From: Bifidobacterium reuteri DSM 23975
Lineage (GTDB): Bacteria; Actinomycetota; Actinomycetes; Actinomycetales; Bifidobacteriaceae
DNA length: 64,000 bases
Direction of reading: 5' to 3'
Assembly (NCBI RefSeq): GCF_000741695.1
Contig: NZ_JGZK01000001.1
Coordinates: 62,001 to 126,000 of the forward strand
The notes below the pieces were generated by a model. The model saw nothing but the letters and a program-made list of their open reading frames with translations. It did not search any database and was not told where the DNA came from. Position numbers and translations under genes: made by a program. This document shows, in pieces, positions 1 through 9,800 of this stretch (positions within the stretch are counted from its first letter, which is position 1; every line of letters starts with the position of its first letter).

Positions 1-20
1 ACATTGCTGGGATCGGTCAT
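1..20 (-). CDS. 5' end of an unidentified gene, cut by the window edge
   Basis: On the minus strand an AAAGGGG ribosome binding site is followed after a few bases by ATG and six codons reading MTDPSN before the window ends. Spacing and strength of the ribosome binding site make a real start likely. Too little protein is present to name it. Confidence 0.5.
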
Positions 21-614
21 TGATTCCCCTTTCATCAAGGACTGTATTCGTCCATCTCTATTCTTCCAGCTTTTCATGGAAAACCAAGCAATGTAGGGGA
101 ATGTTGTCTGAATATTGGTCTGAATACTGTTCTGATGCGTTCTTTCATGAGTGCTGGATGCTGTAGATGCTGTGGTCCTGGTTTCCGTTGCTTCGGGCGG
201 GAGGTTCGTCGCAAGCCCTTTTCCTCAGGCCCACGGCCGACGGCAGAGAACAGATGCGCACTTATCGAGCCCGCTACATATGGGCTGGGCGCGCCACCTG
301 TTGGGGTGGCGACGCTGGAGCGGTCGCTGGGTGGGCTATCGGCCTGTTTGGGCTTCGTTTTCGCGATTGCGTTGAGGCGGGGCGTACGTGGAGATGTATT
401 CCGAGATTTTCGTTGTGGTTCGTATTGCTTGCATTCCCACGGCCCCGCTGAGGGAGGCGCACGCGGGGTGCATTGTTATCAAATTGATATGTATGCTTGT
501 TGAGCGATTTTGTTCATTTGTGTTACGGTGATTGCAGTTATTCAATATGCGCGCGGCTGCGGTGACGGAGCCGGGAAGCAATTGACGCTTCTGACGCATG
601 GCAGTAAGGGGAAC
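21..614. other. Gap with no recognisable gene
   Basis: Between the minus-strand start at position 20 and the small ORF at 615 I see no coding frame with a ribosome binding site and natural composition. The overlapping open frames here are GC-rich noise. The stretch must hold the promoter of the leftward gene, but I cannot place it with confidence. Confidence 0.4.
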
Positions 615-725
615 ATGATGAACAACGACTACAAGAATGCGAACGGTGCCGTCGCTGATTTCCACGAAACGCGCGAAGATGAATCCCAGGATTGGGCTGC
701 GCTGTTCAACGGCCTCGCCTGCTGA
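615..725 (+). CDS. Possible small peptide of 35-36 residues
   Basis: A short open frame starts with two adjacent ATG codons (615 and 618) preceded by a good AAGGGG ribosome binding site at 606-611. The peptide is hydrophilic and acidic (ADFHETREDESQDW) and ends in a short hydrophobic stretch, AALFNGLAC, with a C-terminal cysteine. It stops just before the hairpin array that leads to gltX. I do not recognise the family. It could be a signalling or modified-peptide precursor, a leader peptide, or a chance ORF. The sequence shows the start signal and the unusual tail; any function is speculation. Confidence 0.35.
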   Translation: MMNNDYKNANGAVADFHETREDESQDWAALFNGLAC

Positions 726-737
726 GCGACATATCTC

Positions 738-1290
738 AGCGGGGCGGTTTGTTGGCTGGGCCGATGTTTTGCTCCGTTGAATGGCGGTGGCAGGGGTGTT
801 TCCTCGGTCTGGCCGAGGTTTTGCTTCGTTGGGGAACTGTCAGTGGGGCGGTTCGGCGGCTGACCAGTGGTTTTGCCTCGCTGACGGGCGGTGAGCGGGG
901 TATTCCGTCGGTCTGTTCGAGGTTTTGCCTCGCTGGGGAGCTGTCAGTGGGGCGGTTTGTTGGCTTGATCGAGATTCTGCCCCGTTGAGTGGCTGTGACC
1001 GGGGTATTTTGTTGGCTTGGTCGAGGTTTTGCTTCGTTGAGTGGCGGTGGCCGGGGTGTTCCTTCGGCTGGGTCGAGATTCTGCCCCGTTGGGGAGCTCT
1101 CAGCGGGGTGTTTCCTCGGTCTGGCTGAGGTTTTGCTCCGTTGAATGGCGGTGACCGGGGTATTCCGTCGGCTTGGTTGTGGTTTTGCCTCGCTGGGGAG
1201 CTGTCAGTGGGGCGGTTCGGCGGCTGGCCAGTGGTTTTGCCTCGCTGACAGCCGGCTCAGCGAGATTCTGCCCAAGGGCAGTCCTAAAGT
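738..1290. repeat. Periodic hairpin array, family A, copy 1 (52-nt period)
   Basis: About eleven degenerate units begin at 738, about 790, then 842, 894, 946, 998, 1050, 1102, 1154, 1206 and about 1259, so the step is 52 nt almost without exception. A unit is AGYGGGGC, about 25 nt, the approximate inverse GCYYCGYT, then about 11 nt. The array fills the whole gap ahead of gltX. It is more diverged than the copies at 5.7 kb and 45 kb. Confidence 0.85.
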
Positions 1291-1298
1291 AGTGGACT

Positions 1299-2819
1299 AT
1301 GACTGATGCTGAAAACACCAAACCCGAACTCCCCGCGAACGTCCGTGTTCGCTTCTGCCCGTCGCCCACCGGAACCCCGCACGTCGGCATGGTGCGCACC
1401 GCCCTGTTCAACTGGGCCGAGGCCCGTGCCACAGGCGGCAAGCTGATCTTCCGTATCGAGGATACCGACGCCGCACGCGACTCCGAGGAAAGCTATAACC
1501 AGATCCTCGAAGCCCTGCGTTGGTTGGGCATCGACTGGGACGAGGGCATCGACGTGGGCGGCCCCCACGGCCCGTACCGCCAGTCCGAGCGCACCGACAT
1601 CTACAAGGACGTCGCCGCCAAGCTGCTCGAGGCCGGCTATGCCTACGAGTCCTTCTCCACCCCGGAGGAAATCAAGGAGCGCAACATCGCCGCCGGCCGC
1701 CCGGCCGAGTTCGGCTACGACGGCTACGACCGCGACCTCACCGAGGAGCAGAAGGCCGCCTTCCGCGCCGAGGGCCGCAAGCCCGCGCTGCGTATCCGCA
1801 TGCCCGACGAGGACATCGCCTTCGACGACCTCATCCGTGGCCGCATCGAATTCAAGGCCGGTTCCGTGCCGGACTACGTGATCGTGCGCCCGAACGGTGA
1901 CGCCCTGTACACGCTCACCAACCCGGTGGACGACGCGATGATGGACATCAACGTGGTGCTGCGCGGCGAGGACCTGCTCAGCTCCACCCCGCGCCAGATC
2001 GTGCTCTACCGTTACCTCGAGGCGCTCGGCATCGCCAAGACCACCCCGCTGTTCGGCCACATGCCGTACGTGATGGGCCAGGGCAACAAGAAGCTCTCCA
2101 AGCGAGACCCGGAGTCCAACCTGTTCAACCACCGCGACGCCGGCTTCATCCGCGAGGGCCTGCTCAACTACCTCGCTCTGCTCGGCTGGTCCATCGCTCC
2201 GGACCGCGACGTGTTCACGATGGATGAGATGATCGCCAAGTTCGATGTGCGCGACGTCAAGGCCAACCCGGCCCGCTTCGACCTCGACAAGGCCATCTCC
2301 ATCAACGCCGAGCACATCCGTATGCTTGACCCGGCTGACTTCCTGCGCCGTTCCGTGCCGTACCTCAAGCGTGACGACGTGGTCTCCGCCGACGATTGGG
2401 ATGCTCTGACCTCCCGTGAACAGGAGATTCTGACCGCCGCCGCACCACTGGTCCAGCCGCGTGTGCGACTGCTGGGCGAGGTGGCCGGCATGGTTGGGTC
2501 GCTCCTCTCCACCGAGGAATATCTGGAGCCCGCCGACGATGCACGCAAGCAGCTCAAGGACTCCGCCGGCGAAGTGCTTGACGCCGCCATCGCCGCGCTC
2601 GAAGGCGTGGACGAGGCCGACTGGAAGACCGACCACCTGCACGAGACGCTGAACAAGGCCTTGGTGGAGGACGGTGGCTACAAGCCGCGTCTCGCCTTCG
2701 GCCCGGTTCGTGTGGCCATGTCTGGCCGTCGCGTCTCCCCGCCGCTGTTCGAGTCGATGGAGATCGTCGGCAAGGCGATTTCCGTGGCCCGCCTGAAGGG
2801 CCTGCGCGCGCACCTGTGA
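1299..2819 (+). CDS. gltX: Glutamyl-tRNA synthetase
   Basis: The 506-residue protein charges tRNA-Glu with glutamate using ATP, in the cytoplasm. It is a class I synthetase: the HIGH-type signature appears as PTGTPHVG at residues 23-30, and the KMSKS-type loop as KKLSKRD near residue 265. The Rossmann domain carries the usual FRIEDTD segment. Length and domain order match bacterial GluRS. The start is ATG at 1299; the ribosome binding site upstream is weak and the preceding gap is a hairpin array, so transcription probably starts close to the gene. A tRNA-Glu gene lies at 4835. A strong terminator follows at 2885-2920. Nothing suggests damage to the gene. Confidence 0.97.
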   Translation: MTDAENTKPELPANVRVRFCPSPTGTPHVGMVRTALFNWAEARATGGKLIFRIEDTDAARDSEESYNQILEALRWLGIDWDEGIDVGGPHGPYRQSERTDIYKDVAAKLLEAGYAYESFSTPEEIKERNIAAGRPAEFGYDGYDRDLTEEQKAAFRAEGRKPALRIRMPDEDIAFDDLIRGRIEFKAGSVPDYVIVRPNGDALYTLTNPVDDAMMDINVVLRGEDLLSSTPRQIVLYRYLEALGIAKTTPLFGHMPYVMGQGNKKLSKRDPESNLFNHRDAGFIREGLLNYLALLGWSIAPDRDVFTMDEMIAKFDVRDVKANPARFDLDKAISINAEHIRMLDPADFLRRSVPYLKRDDVVSADDWDALTSREQEILTAAAPLVQPRVRLLGEVAGMVGSLLSTEEYLEPADDARKQLKDSAGEVLDAAIAALEGVDEADWKTDHLHETLNKALVEDGGYKPRLAFGPVRVAMSGRRVSPPLFESMEIVGKAISVARLKGLRAHL

Positions 2820-2836
2820 GTCCGGCATTTTGAATA

Positions 2837-2882
2837 GCTCCCCTTGTCAGGGGAGCTGGCAGTGAAGCTGACTGAGGGGTAG
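2837..2882 (+). repeat. REP-like palindromic element
   Basis: GCTCCCCTTGTCAGGGGAGC forms a tight hairpin. It is followed by a second small hairpin (AGTGAAGCT region) and the trailer ACTGAGGGGTAG. The same architecture recurs at 13.8, 19.1, 38.8, 42.5, 44.2-44.4 and 56.6 kb. Here it lies just upstream of the gltX terminator. Confidence 0.8.
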
Positions 2883-2884
2883 TC

Positions 2885-2920
2885 AAAGGCGGGCATCTGT
2901 TCACACTGATGCCCGCCTTT
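2885..2920 (+). terminator. Rho-independent terminator after gltX
   Basis: A 13-nt arm AAAGGCGGGCATC at 2885-2897 pairs with GATGCCCGCCTTT at 2908-2920 across a 10-nt loop, and the arm ends in Ts. It lies 66 nt after the gltX stop codon. Confidence 0.85.
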
Positions 2921-3080
2921 CGCGTACTCAGAGCGGTACCAGTGTCGCCCATGCCGTTATCGCCGCTCAACGTATCGGCTACATTCATTCATGAGGTTGA
3001 TGTGTCATTCATTAGGTAGGTGCCTTGCCAGTAGATGCCTTGCCGCGCCGATCATTGAAATGGCGGGTTTCCGTGGTGTC

Positions 3081-3122
3081 GGCTTGACCATCACGGCTTG
3101 AGCATCACGGCTTGAGCATCAC
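3081..3122 (+). repeat. 14-bp tandem repeat, three copies
   Basis: GGCTTGACCATCAC at 3081-3094 is followed by two copies of GGCTTGAGCATCAC at 3095-3108 and 3109-3122. It lies in a gap (2921-3302) that otherwise holds nothing I recognise. Confidence 0.8.
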
Positions 3123-3302
3123 CTGTCAAATGAATGACAAACAACCTAATGAACGCAGTGGATGGCCTCGGGGCTGGATTGCAGCCGCCTTATCGACGCT
3201 GCGTCCTATCTCCTCCCTTAGCCATGCGTGGAAATCGGACATAATGTCATGCCATGTTCTCGTCAGGACATGTCCCAACGTATATGGGCCCATTGCTGCC
3301 TG

Positions 3303-4472
3303 TTACGCATTCACAAGGCTTGGGATATCGTTGATGGTGAGCAGACGCCCGAAGCTGGTATCGAGACTTTGTCCTCCTCCGTAGACGACGATGCGTTGGT
3401 CATTGCTAAGTTCCATGACATCGGCCATGGTGCTGATTGTGGCGAAGGCGTGGGGGTCGTAGGTACTTGATGCCTTGACTTCGATGGCGTATTGAATCGC
3501 TCCGCCCTTTTCGATGATGAAATCGATTTCCTTTTTACTGTAATCACGCCAGTAGTACAGTCTGGGACGGCGGCCGACGGCATAATACTGTTTGATGATC
3601 TCACTGGCCACGGCATTTTCAAATAGATTGCCGCGTTGTTGGCTGAAGCGCAGGTCGTCCGCAGACTCCATTGCCAGTAGATTCGCCGCAAGACCCGTGT
3701 CGTAGAAATACAGTTTTGGGCTTTTGACGAGGCGCTTTCCATAATTCTTGTAATACGGATAAAGCCGGAATGCGATAAAGCTTGTCTCCAGCACGGAAAG
3801 CCACTCCTCAACGGTCTTCCCATCGATTCCGCAGTTACGTGCCAGGTCGGCGTTATTGACTATTTCTCCACAGCGCAGCGCGCATTGCACCAGGAATCTG
3901 CGGAATTCGCTGAGTTTGCGGACTCCGAGCTCTTCGCGAATATCACGTTCCACGTAGGTGCCGATGTAGTTCGGAAAGAAGTCGTTGGGGTCGATTGATG
4001 ATGCGAACATGCGAGGATATCCTCCTTTCCACACCCAGTCGTATACAGTAGGCAGATTGATGTTGGCGTTCGCCATTTCGGAGTGGGAAAGTGGCAGTAA
4101 ATACGTGACTGCAACTCGCCCCGCAAGGGATTGCGTGATGTTCTTCATAAGAAGGAAGTTCTGCGACCCAGTCAGGACGAATTGCCCCGGTTCATCGCGA
4201 TCGTCTACTATGCCTTGGAGATAGGAAAACAGGTCGGGCACACGTTGTGCCTCGTCAAAGATTACGTGATTGTTGTACCGCTCAAGAAAGGCCTTGGTGT
4301 CTGTCCGCGCGAATTCTCGGACCGAAGGATTCTCCAACGTGACGTATTCGTAGTCGGGGAACAGGTGTTGCGACAACGTTGTTTTGCCGCTTTGACGCGA
4401 GCCGGTGATGGTAAGGATGGGGAATTTGGAGTTCAGTTCCCTGATTTTGTCTGATATCGCGCGTGGGATCAC
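3303..4472 (-). CDS. AAA+ ATPase of the AAA_14/DUF4143 family
   Basis: The 389-residue protein has an N-terminal P-loop ATPase with Walker A GSRQSGKTT at residues 24-32, a Walker B segment HVIFDEAQ near residue 70 and a sensor-like LTGSQNFLL. A C-terminal DUF4143 half has the nuclease-like signature EIDFIIEKGG followed by AIEVKAS. Such proteins are common accessory ATPases in gut bacteria and their substrate is unknown. The gene is solitary, with the AT-rich region 4473-4830 upstream. The length is normal for the family and both halves look intact, unlike the deleted relative at 27.6 kb. A role in mobile-element or stress biology would be inference only. Confidence 0.85.
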   Translation of the reverse strand: MIPRAISDKIRELNSKFPILTITGSRQSGKTTLSQHLFPDYEYVTLENPSVREFARTDTKAFLERYNNHVIFDEAQRVPDLFSYLQGIVDDRDEPGQFVLTGSQNFLLMKNITQSLAGRVAVTYLLPLSHSEMANANINLPTVYDWVWKGGYPRMFASSIDPNDFFPNYIGTYVERDIREELGVRKLSEFRRFLVQCALRCGEIVNNADLARNCGIDGKTVEEWLSVLETSFIAFRLYPYYKNYGKRLVKSPKLYFYDTGLAANLLAMESADDLRFSQQRGNLFENAVASEIIKQYYAVGRRPRLYYWRDYSKKEIDFIIEKGGAIQYAIEVKASSTYDPHAFATISTMADVMELSNDQRIVVYGGGQSLDTSFGRLLTINDIPSLVNA

Positions 4473-4532
4473 GATTGGCCTACCTCGCTATTCCGTGATT
4501 TCGATAAGTCTAGTCCGTAATTTTAATATGCC

Positions 4533-4565
4533 TATTCCATATTTTACTGGTTACTATTCCATATT
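4533..4565. promoter_or_regulatory. Direct repeat TATTCCATATT x2 upstream of the ATPase gene
   Basis: TATTCCATATT occurs at 4533-4543 and again at 4555-4565, 22 nt apart (about two helical turns), in the AT-rich region just upstream of the minus-strand ATPase start at 4472. It could be a regulator site or part of its promoter; no regulator is identified. Confidence 0.4.
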
Positions 4566-4756
4566 GTACGGTTCTATGTGCCGCGCCTGTGCTCAAGTGA
4601 TGATGCTCGCTGAAAGTGATATGTAGTTTGCGCCGGATGGTGGCGGAATGACGGACGGCCGATTGCTGAAGGGGAAGATTGACAAGACGGTTTGTGTGCG
4701 CATGGAATATGAAGCAGATTCATAAAACGTTGGAATTCCGCGCGACACGCCGTGAT

Positions 4757-4785
4757 TTGCGTTGAGTTGGATACTCGCGTATATT
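4757..4785 (+). promoter_or_regulatory. Probable tRNA promoter
   Basis: TTGCGT at 4757-4762 is separated by 17 nt from TATATT at 4780-4785. This fits a housekeeping -35/-10 pair about 50 nt upstream of the tRNA-Glu gene. Confidence 0.55.
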
Positions 4786-4834
4786 AATCACCTGTTGCGC
4801 GGTTCACCGAGCAGCCGGTTGAAAAACTGAATAT

Positions 4835-4907
4835 GCCCCCATCGTCTAGCGGTCTAGGACTACGCCCTCTCACGGCGCCAACACCGGTTCAAATCCGGTT
4901 GGGGGTA
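4835..4907 (+). tRNA. tRNA-Glu (anticodon CTC)
   Basis: The acceptor arm GCCCCCA pairs with TGGGGGT (the first pair is G-U). The anticodon loop CTCTCAC gives CTC. The T arm contains GGTTCAAATCC. The 3' CCA is not encoded. The tRNA-Gln gene follows 38 nt downstream, probably in one transcript. Confidence 0.93.
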
Positions 4908-4945
4908 CGACGGACAACTCCATGAGTTGCTACGCCAAGCCAAAT

Positions 4946-5020
4946 TGGGGTGTGGTGTAATTGGCAACACAGCTGATTCTGGTTCAGCCATTCTTGGTTC
5001 GAGTCCAGGCACCCCAGCCA
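4946..5020 (+). tRNA. tRNA-Gln (anticodon CTG), CCA encoded
   Basis: Acceptor TGGGGTG pairs with CACCCCA, followed by G and an encoded CCA. The anticodon loop TTCTGGT gives CTG. The T arm contains GGTTCGAGTCC. A terminator follows directly. Confidence 0.93.
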
Positions 5021-5023
5021 ATG

Positions 5024-5055
5024 ACCCTCGCGGAATGCGAGGGTTTTTGTTTTTC
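5024..5055 (+). terminator. Terminator of the tRNA-Glu/tRNA-Gln unit
   Basis: CCCTCGC at 5025-5031 pairs with GCGAGGG at 5037-5043 and is followed by TTTTTGTTTTT. Confidence 0.9.
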
Positions 5056-5217
5056 GGAGTAAGCAAAGTAATGCGGTTTTTATCCGCGTGCAGGCGTGCT
5101 TCGTTGCTTCCGCTGCGGCCGGCACAGGTGGGTGCAGATGCGCATGGCATTGTGTATCAAGCTGACGTCCTTGTCGAACAAGCATTGAAACCAAACAGCA
5201 TGGAATGTGCCGTCCGT

Positions 5218-5419
5218 GTGCCACACCGGTGCAATACAGGCTGTTTTGTGCTGGTGTGGTACGCGGGCGTGCCGCACCAGCACAATCAATCGCAGTATGC
5301 GCCAGCGTGGCAGGACGGCGAATCGCAAAACCGCGGAAATCCGCCACTATGGGGAATCGTGAATATGCGACGCGTGCCACGCCTGCGCGATACGAGCGAT
5401 ATTGCAGTGGCGTGGCACG
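5218..5419. repeat. Periodic hairpin array, family F
   Basis: GTGCCACACC starts at 5218, GTGCCGCACC at 5269 and GTGCCACGCC at 5374, so steps are 51 and 105 (two times 52.5). Each pairs with an inverted partner: GGTGTGGTAC for the first, AGCGTGGCA for the second, and an 11-bp perfect match CGTGCCACGCC/GGCGTGGCACG for the third (5373-5383 with 5409-5419). The middle unit near 5321 has decayed. No gene is seen between 5056 and 5684. Confidence 0.7.
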
Positions 5420-5684
5420 CGACGAGCGTCCGCACCGCATCCTGCATGTCCTCGGCGAGGCGAAACGGCCGCTATGTGCCCTGATGGCTTCACTCAGCGC
5501 CATGCAGCGAAGTCATCAGGACGTCAACCGGCCAGCTGCCTTCACTGAGAACACCCCGCGAAGCGAAACGGTCATCACATGCCCAGCCGACTTCACTTCT
5601 TTCTCGTACCAACTTACGAGACCACGTTGCCGCTTTTCGGTGTCCCGCCCAGCTCAAAGCCATTCGGCAGGGTTAAGGGTCAGC

Positions 5685-6724
5685 AGCGCAGCAAAACCTC
5701 GGTCCAGCCGATTAATCGCCCCGATTATCGCCATTCAGCGGGGCGGAACCTCGGTTGGGCCGTGGAGGTGCCCCGGTCACTGCTTGTCAGCGGGGCAATA
5801 TCCCGGTCGGGTGGGAGGAATGCTTCGGTCGCCGCCTCTCAGCGGGGCGGAACCTAGGGTCAGCCGACAAGTTGCCGTGCTGACAGCTTCTTAGCAGGGC
5901 AATATCTCGGTTGGGTGGGAGGAATGCCCCAGTCACCACCTCTCAGCGGGGCAATATCTCGGGTCGGCCGACAAATCGCCCCGCTGGCGACTCCTCAGCG
6001 GGGCGGAACCTCGGTTCAACGGAGAAAACGCCCTGCTGACGGCTCCTCAGCGGGGCGGAACCTCGGTTCAGTGGTGAAGTTGCCTCGCTGACGGTCTCTC
6101 AGCGGGGCAATATCTCGGTTGGGTGGGAGGAATGCCCCAGTCACCACCTCTCAGCGGGGCAATATCTCGGGTCGGTCGGCAAGTCGCCCCGGTCGTCGCT
6201 CTTCAGTGAAGCAGAACATCGGCTACACCGGGGGAATGTCGCGCCTACACCGGCGTAGCGGGGCGGAACCTCGGTTCAACGGAGAAAACGCCGTGCTGAC
6301 AGCTCCTCAGCGGGGCAGAACCTCGGTTGGGCCGTGGAGGTGCCCCGGTCACTGCTTGTCAGCGGGGCAATATCCCGGTCGGGTGGGAGGAATGCTTCGG
6401 TCGCCGCCTCTCAGCGGGGCGGAACCTAGGGTCAACCGACAGGTTGCCCTGCTGACGGCTTCTCAGCGGGGCAATATCTCGGGTCAGTCGGCAAGCCGAT
6501 CCGATTGCCGCCGTTCAGTGGGGCGGAACCTAGGGTCAACCGACAGGTTGCCCTGCTGACGGCTTGTCAGCGGGGCAATATCTCGGTCGGGTGGGAGGAA
6601 TGCTTCGGTCATGGCTTTTCAGCGCAGCAAAACCTCGGGTCGGTCGACAAGTCGCCACGGTCGCCGCCTGTCAGTGGCGCAAAGCTTCGGTCTAATGGCG
6701 AGGATGCTTCGTTGAGTAGGCTTG
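5685..6724. repeat. Periodic hairpin array, family A, copy 2 (20 units of exactly 52 nt)
   Basis: The AGCGGGGC-type box begins at 5685, 5737, 5789, 5841, 5893, 5945, 5997, 6049, 6101, 6153, 6205, 6257, 6309, 6361, 6413, 6465, 6517, 6569, 6621 and 6673. Every step is 52. In the clean units the box is followed by 25 nt, then GCCCCGCT or a variant, then 11 nt. Loops differ by many substitutions (for example GGAACCTCGG versus CAATATCTCGG starts) yet there is no net indel. The array fills most of the gap between the tRNA genes and engBF, which lies about 165 nt downstream. Confidence 0.92.
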
Positions 6725-6889
6725 TGCAACCTGGCGCACACGACCCGGCGCACACAACTGGGAACCGCCTCAGATTGCGCTTGGAGAATTCTTCTTGTAA
6801 AGTATCTTCACGTAATTACAGATGCTTTATTTTTCAATGATGATGGCACCTGTTCCACCTCGATGAAGAGATCAAGGAAAATATAGTTA

Positions 6890-9800
6890 ATGAAAAAGAC
6901 GATATCAGTGGCGCTGGCGACAGCGCTAGCCCTGACGTGTATGGGCAGTGGAGGGACGGCGTTCGCCTCACCTCTCACTGATGCCGACATACAATCCTTG
7001 GCGAGCCAGATCCAGAAGATCAACGACGATGCTTCCACCCAGACTCCCGCAGTCCAGAATGATTCCGCAGCCGATTCCTCGGCCGATGCCGCGACAGATG
7101 CCGTGGAAGGCTGGACCATCGACGCCAACATAGCCAAGGGCGGAGAGATCCTGGCGATGGAGGACGGCTGGCTGCACTTCAAGTCCACTGCGGCGCACGG
7201 CAATGCGGCGGCGAACCCGAGCGCAGCCAATGACTGGCCTGCCGTGGCCATCTGGGGCACGGACTACGACTTCTCCAAGGCCGGTTCCTTCCACGCCACC
7301 ATCAAGTCTCCGCAGGAAGGCTCGGCAAATCGATTCGGCTTCTATCTGGGATACAACGATCCCGGCAGCGGTCTGTTCATCGGTTATGACGCCCAAGGTT
7401 GGTTCTGGCAGACCTACACCGGCGGCGGCGAAGGCGACTGGTACAGCGGAGGCCGCATCGCCGCGCCCAGTGCCAACGACGAGCACGACGTCGTCGTCTC
7501 CTGGACCGACGCCAAAGTAGCCACGCTGACCGTCGACGGCCAGAAGGCATTCGACGTTGACTATTCCAAGATGACGAACCTCTCGAACAAACTCGCCATC
7601 AAGGCCGGCTCCTGGAAGTTGTTGAACCAGGTGACCGATGTGTATATCAAGGATTTCCCCGAAGTCACTGAAGCCGCCAAGTATGCGGTCTCCGGCAAGG
7701 TCGTCGACGCCGAGGGTGCCGCAATCGCCGGCGCAGCAGTGCGTCTGGGCGACGCCAAGGCGAAGACCGGTGAGGACGGCGGCTTCAGCTTCGCCGACGT
7801 CGAAGCCGGCGAATACACGCTGTCCGTCGCCAAAGACGGCTACGAGGACGTCTCACAGCAGGTGACCGTCTCCGACGCCGATCTGGCCATCGATCCGATC
7901 GTCCTCACCAAGTCTGCGGCGGTCAAGACCGAAACGCTCAAGACCAAGAAGATGGAAGTCCAGGTCAAGCAGAACTTCCCGGCCGTGCTGCAGTACACCA
8001 TGGCCGATGGCAAGGTGATGTACGGCCAGACCAAGGATGTGCGCACCGTCCAGATCAACGGCACCAACATCGAACTGGCCGATGATGACGTGACCTTCAA
8101 GAAGGTCAGCGCCACCGAAGCCACATACACGCTGAAGGTCAAGGACGAAGCCAAGAAGATCGACGCGGTGATCACCGTCGAGATCAAGGTCGAGAAGAAC
8201 CAGCTGCATCTCAACGTCACCAAAATCAAGAACAATCTGTCCGACGGCATCCCCGAAGGCAACGGTGTGGAGAAGAACGCCATCGAGACGCTCGCTTTCC
8301 CGAACCAGAGCCTGGTCTCCGTGCGCGCCAATCAGGACAGCGCCCAGTTCACCGGTACCACGATGTCGTCCAGCACGACAAAGCCCGGTGATGAGAACTT
8401 CGTCATCACCGACGACACCAGCTACACCGACCGCGACTACACGTACGGTTTCGTCTCCGGTGCCGGCCTGAGCGCCGGCCTGTGGTCGAATTCCGAGCAT
8501 GACGGTCGCGCCGCATACGCCGGCGTCCGTGGCGGCAGCCAGAACACGCGCGTCTACGCCACCACCCAGCAGACGGGTGAGACCACGTCCTTCGGTCTGG
8601 CCAGCGCTCCGTGGTACTACCACCGCACGGTCACCGATTCCAAGGGCAAGAAGTATACGGTGGCCGAAACCGCCATGCCGCAGATGTCCGTCGCCATCGC
8701 AGGCGATGAGAACGAGGACGGTGTGGTCAACTGGCAGGATGGCGCGATCGCTTATCGCGACATCATGAACAATCCGTACAAGTCCGAGGAAGTGCCTGAG
8801 CTGGTGGCATGGCGCATCGCCATGAACTTCGGCTCCCAGGCGCAGAACCCGTTCCTCACCACGCTTGACAACGTCAAGAAGGTGGCGCTCAACACGGACG
8901 GCCTCGGCCAATCCGTGCTGCTCAAGGGCTACGGCAACGAAGGCCACGACTCCGGCCATCCGGATTACGGCGACATCGGGCAGCGTATCGGCGGCGCCGA
9001 GGACATGAACACGCTGATGACCGAAGGTGCCGAATACGGCGCCCGCTTCGGCATCCATGTCAACGCCTCCGAAATGTATCCGGAAGCCAAGGCCTTCAGC
9101 GAGGACATGGTCCGCCGCAACGCGGCAGGCGGTCTGAGCTACGGCTGGAACTGGCTCGATCAGGGCATCGGCATCGACGGCATCTACGATCTGGCCTCCG
9201 GCTCCCGCCTCAGCCGTTTCGCGGAGCTGAAGGACGAAGTCGGCGACAACATGGACTTCATCTATCTCGACGTGTGGGGCAACCTGACCTCCTCCAGCTC
9301 GGAGGATTCGTGGGAGACCCGCAAGATGAGCAAGATGATCAACGACAACGGCTGGCGCATGACCACCGAATGGGGCTCCGGCAACGAGTACGATTCGACC
9401 TTCCAGCACTGGGCGGCCGATCTGACTTACGGCGGCAAGGACCTCAAGGGCGAGAACTCCGAAGTGATGCGCTTCCTGCGCAACCACCAGAAGGACAGCT
9501 GGGTCGGCGATTACCCGAGCTACGGAGGCGCGGCCAACGCCCCGCTGCTCGGCGGATACAACATGAAGGACTTCGAGGGCTGGCAGGGCCGCAACGACTA
9601 TGCCGCCTACATCGAGAACCTGTTCACCCATGACGTGTCCACCAAGTTCATCCAGCACTTCAAGGTGACCCGCTGGGTCAACAACCCGCTGCTCACCTCG
9701 GACAACGGCAACGCCAACGCGGTGACCGACCCGAATACGAACAACGGCAACGAGCAGATCACGCTCAAGGACTCCAACGGCAACGTCGTGGTCCTCTCCC

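Noticed and set aside
1284..2828. 514-codon minus-strand frame
   Set aside because: Antisense shadow of gltX with His/Val/Gly-rich composition and no domain.
5685..6724. CRISPR array
   Set aside because: The period is regular, but the intervals between boxes are themselves related to each other, the box is only 8 nt and palindrome-paired, and there are no cas genes in the window.
5205..6840. Several open frames of 90-230 codons across the hairpin arrays
   Set aside because: They run through the repeats because 52-nt units shift frame each time and stops are rare in GC-rich repeats. Composition is repetitive and none has a credible start.
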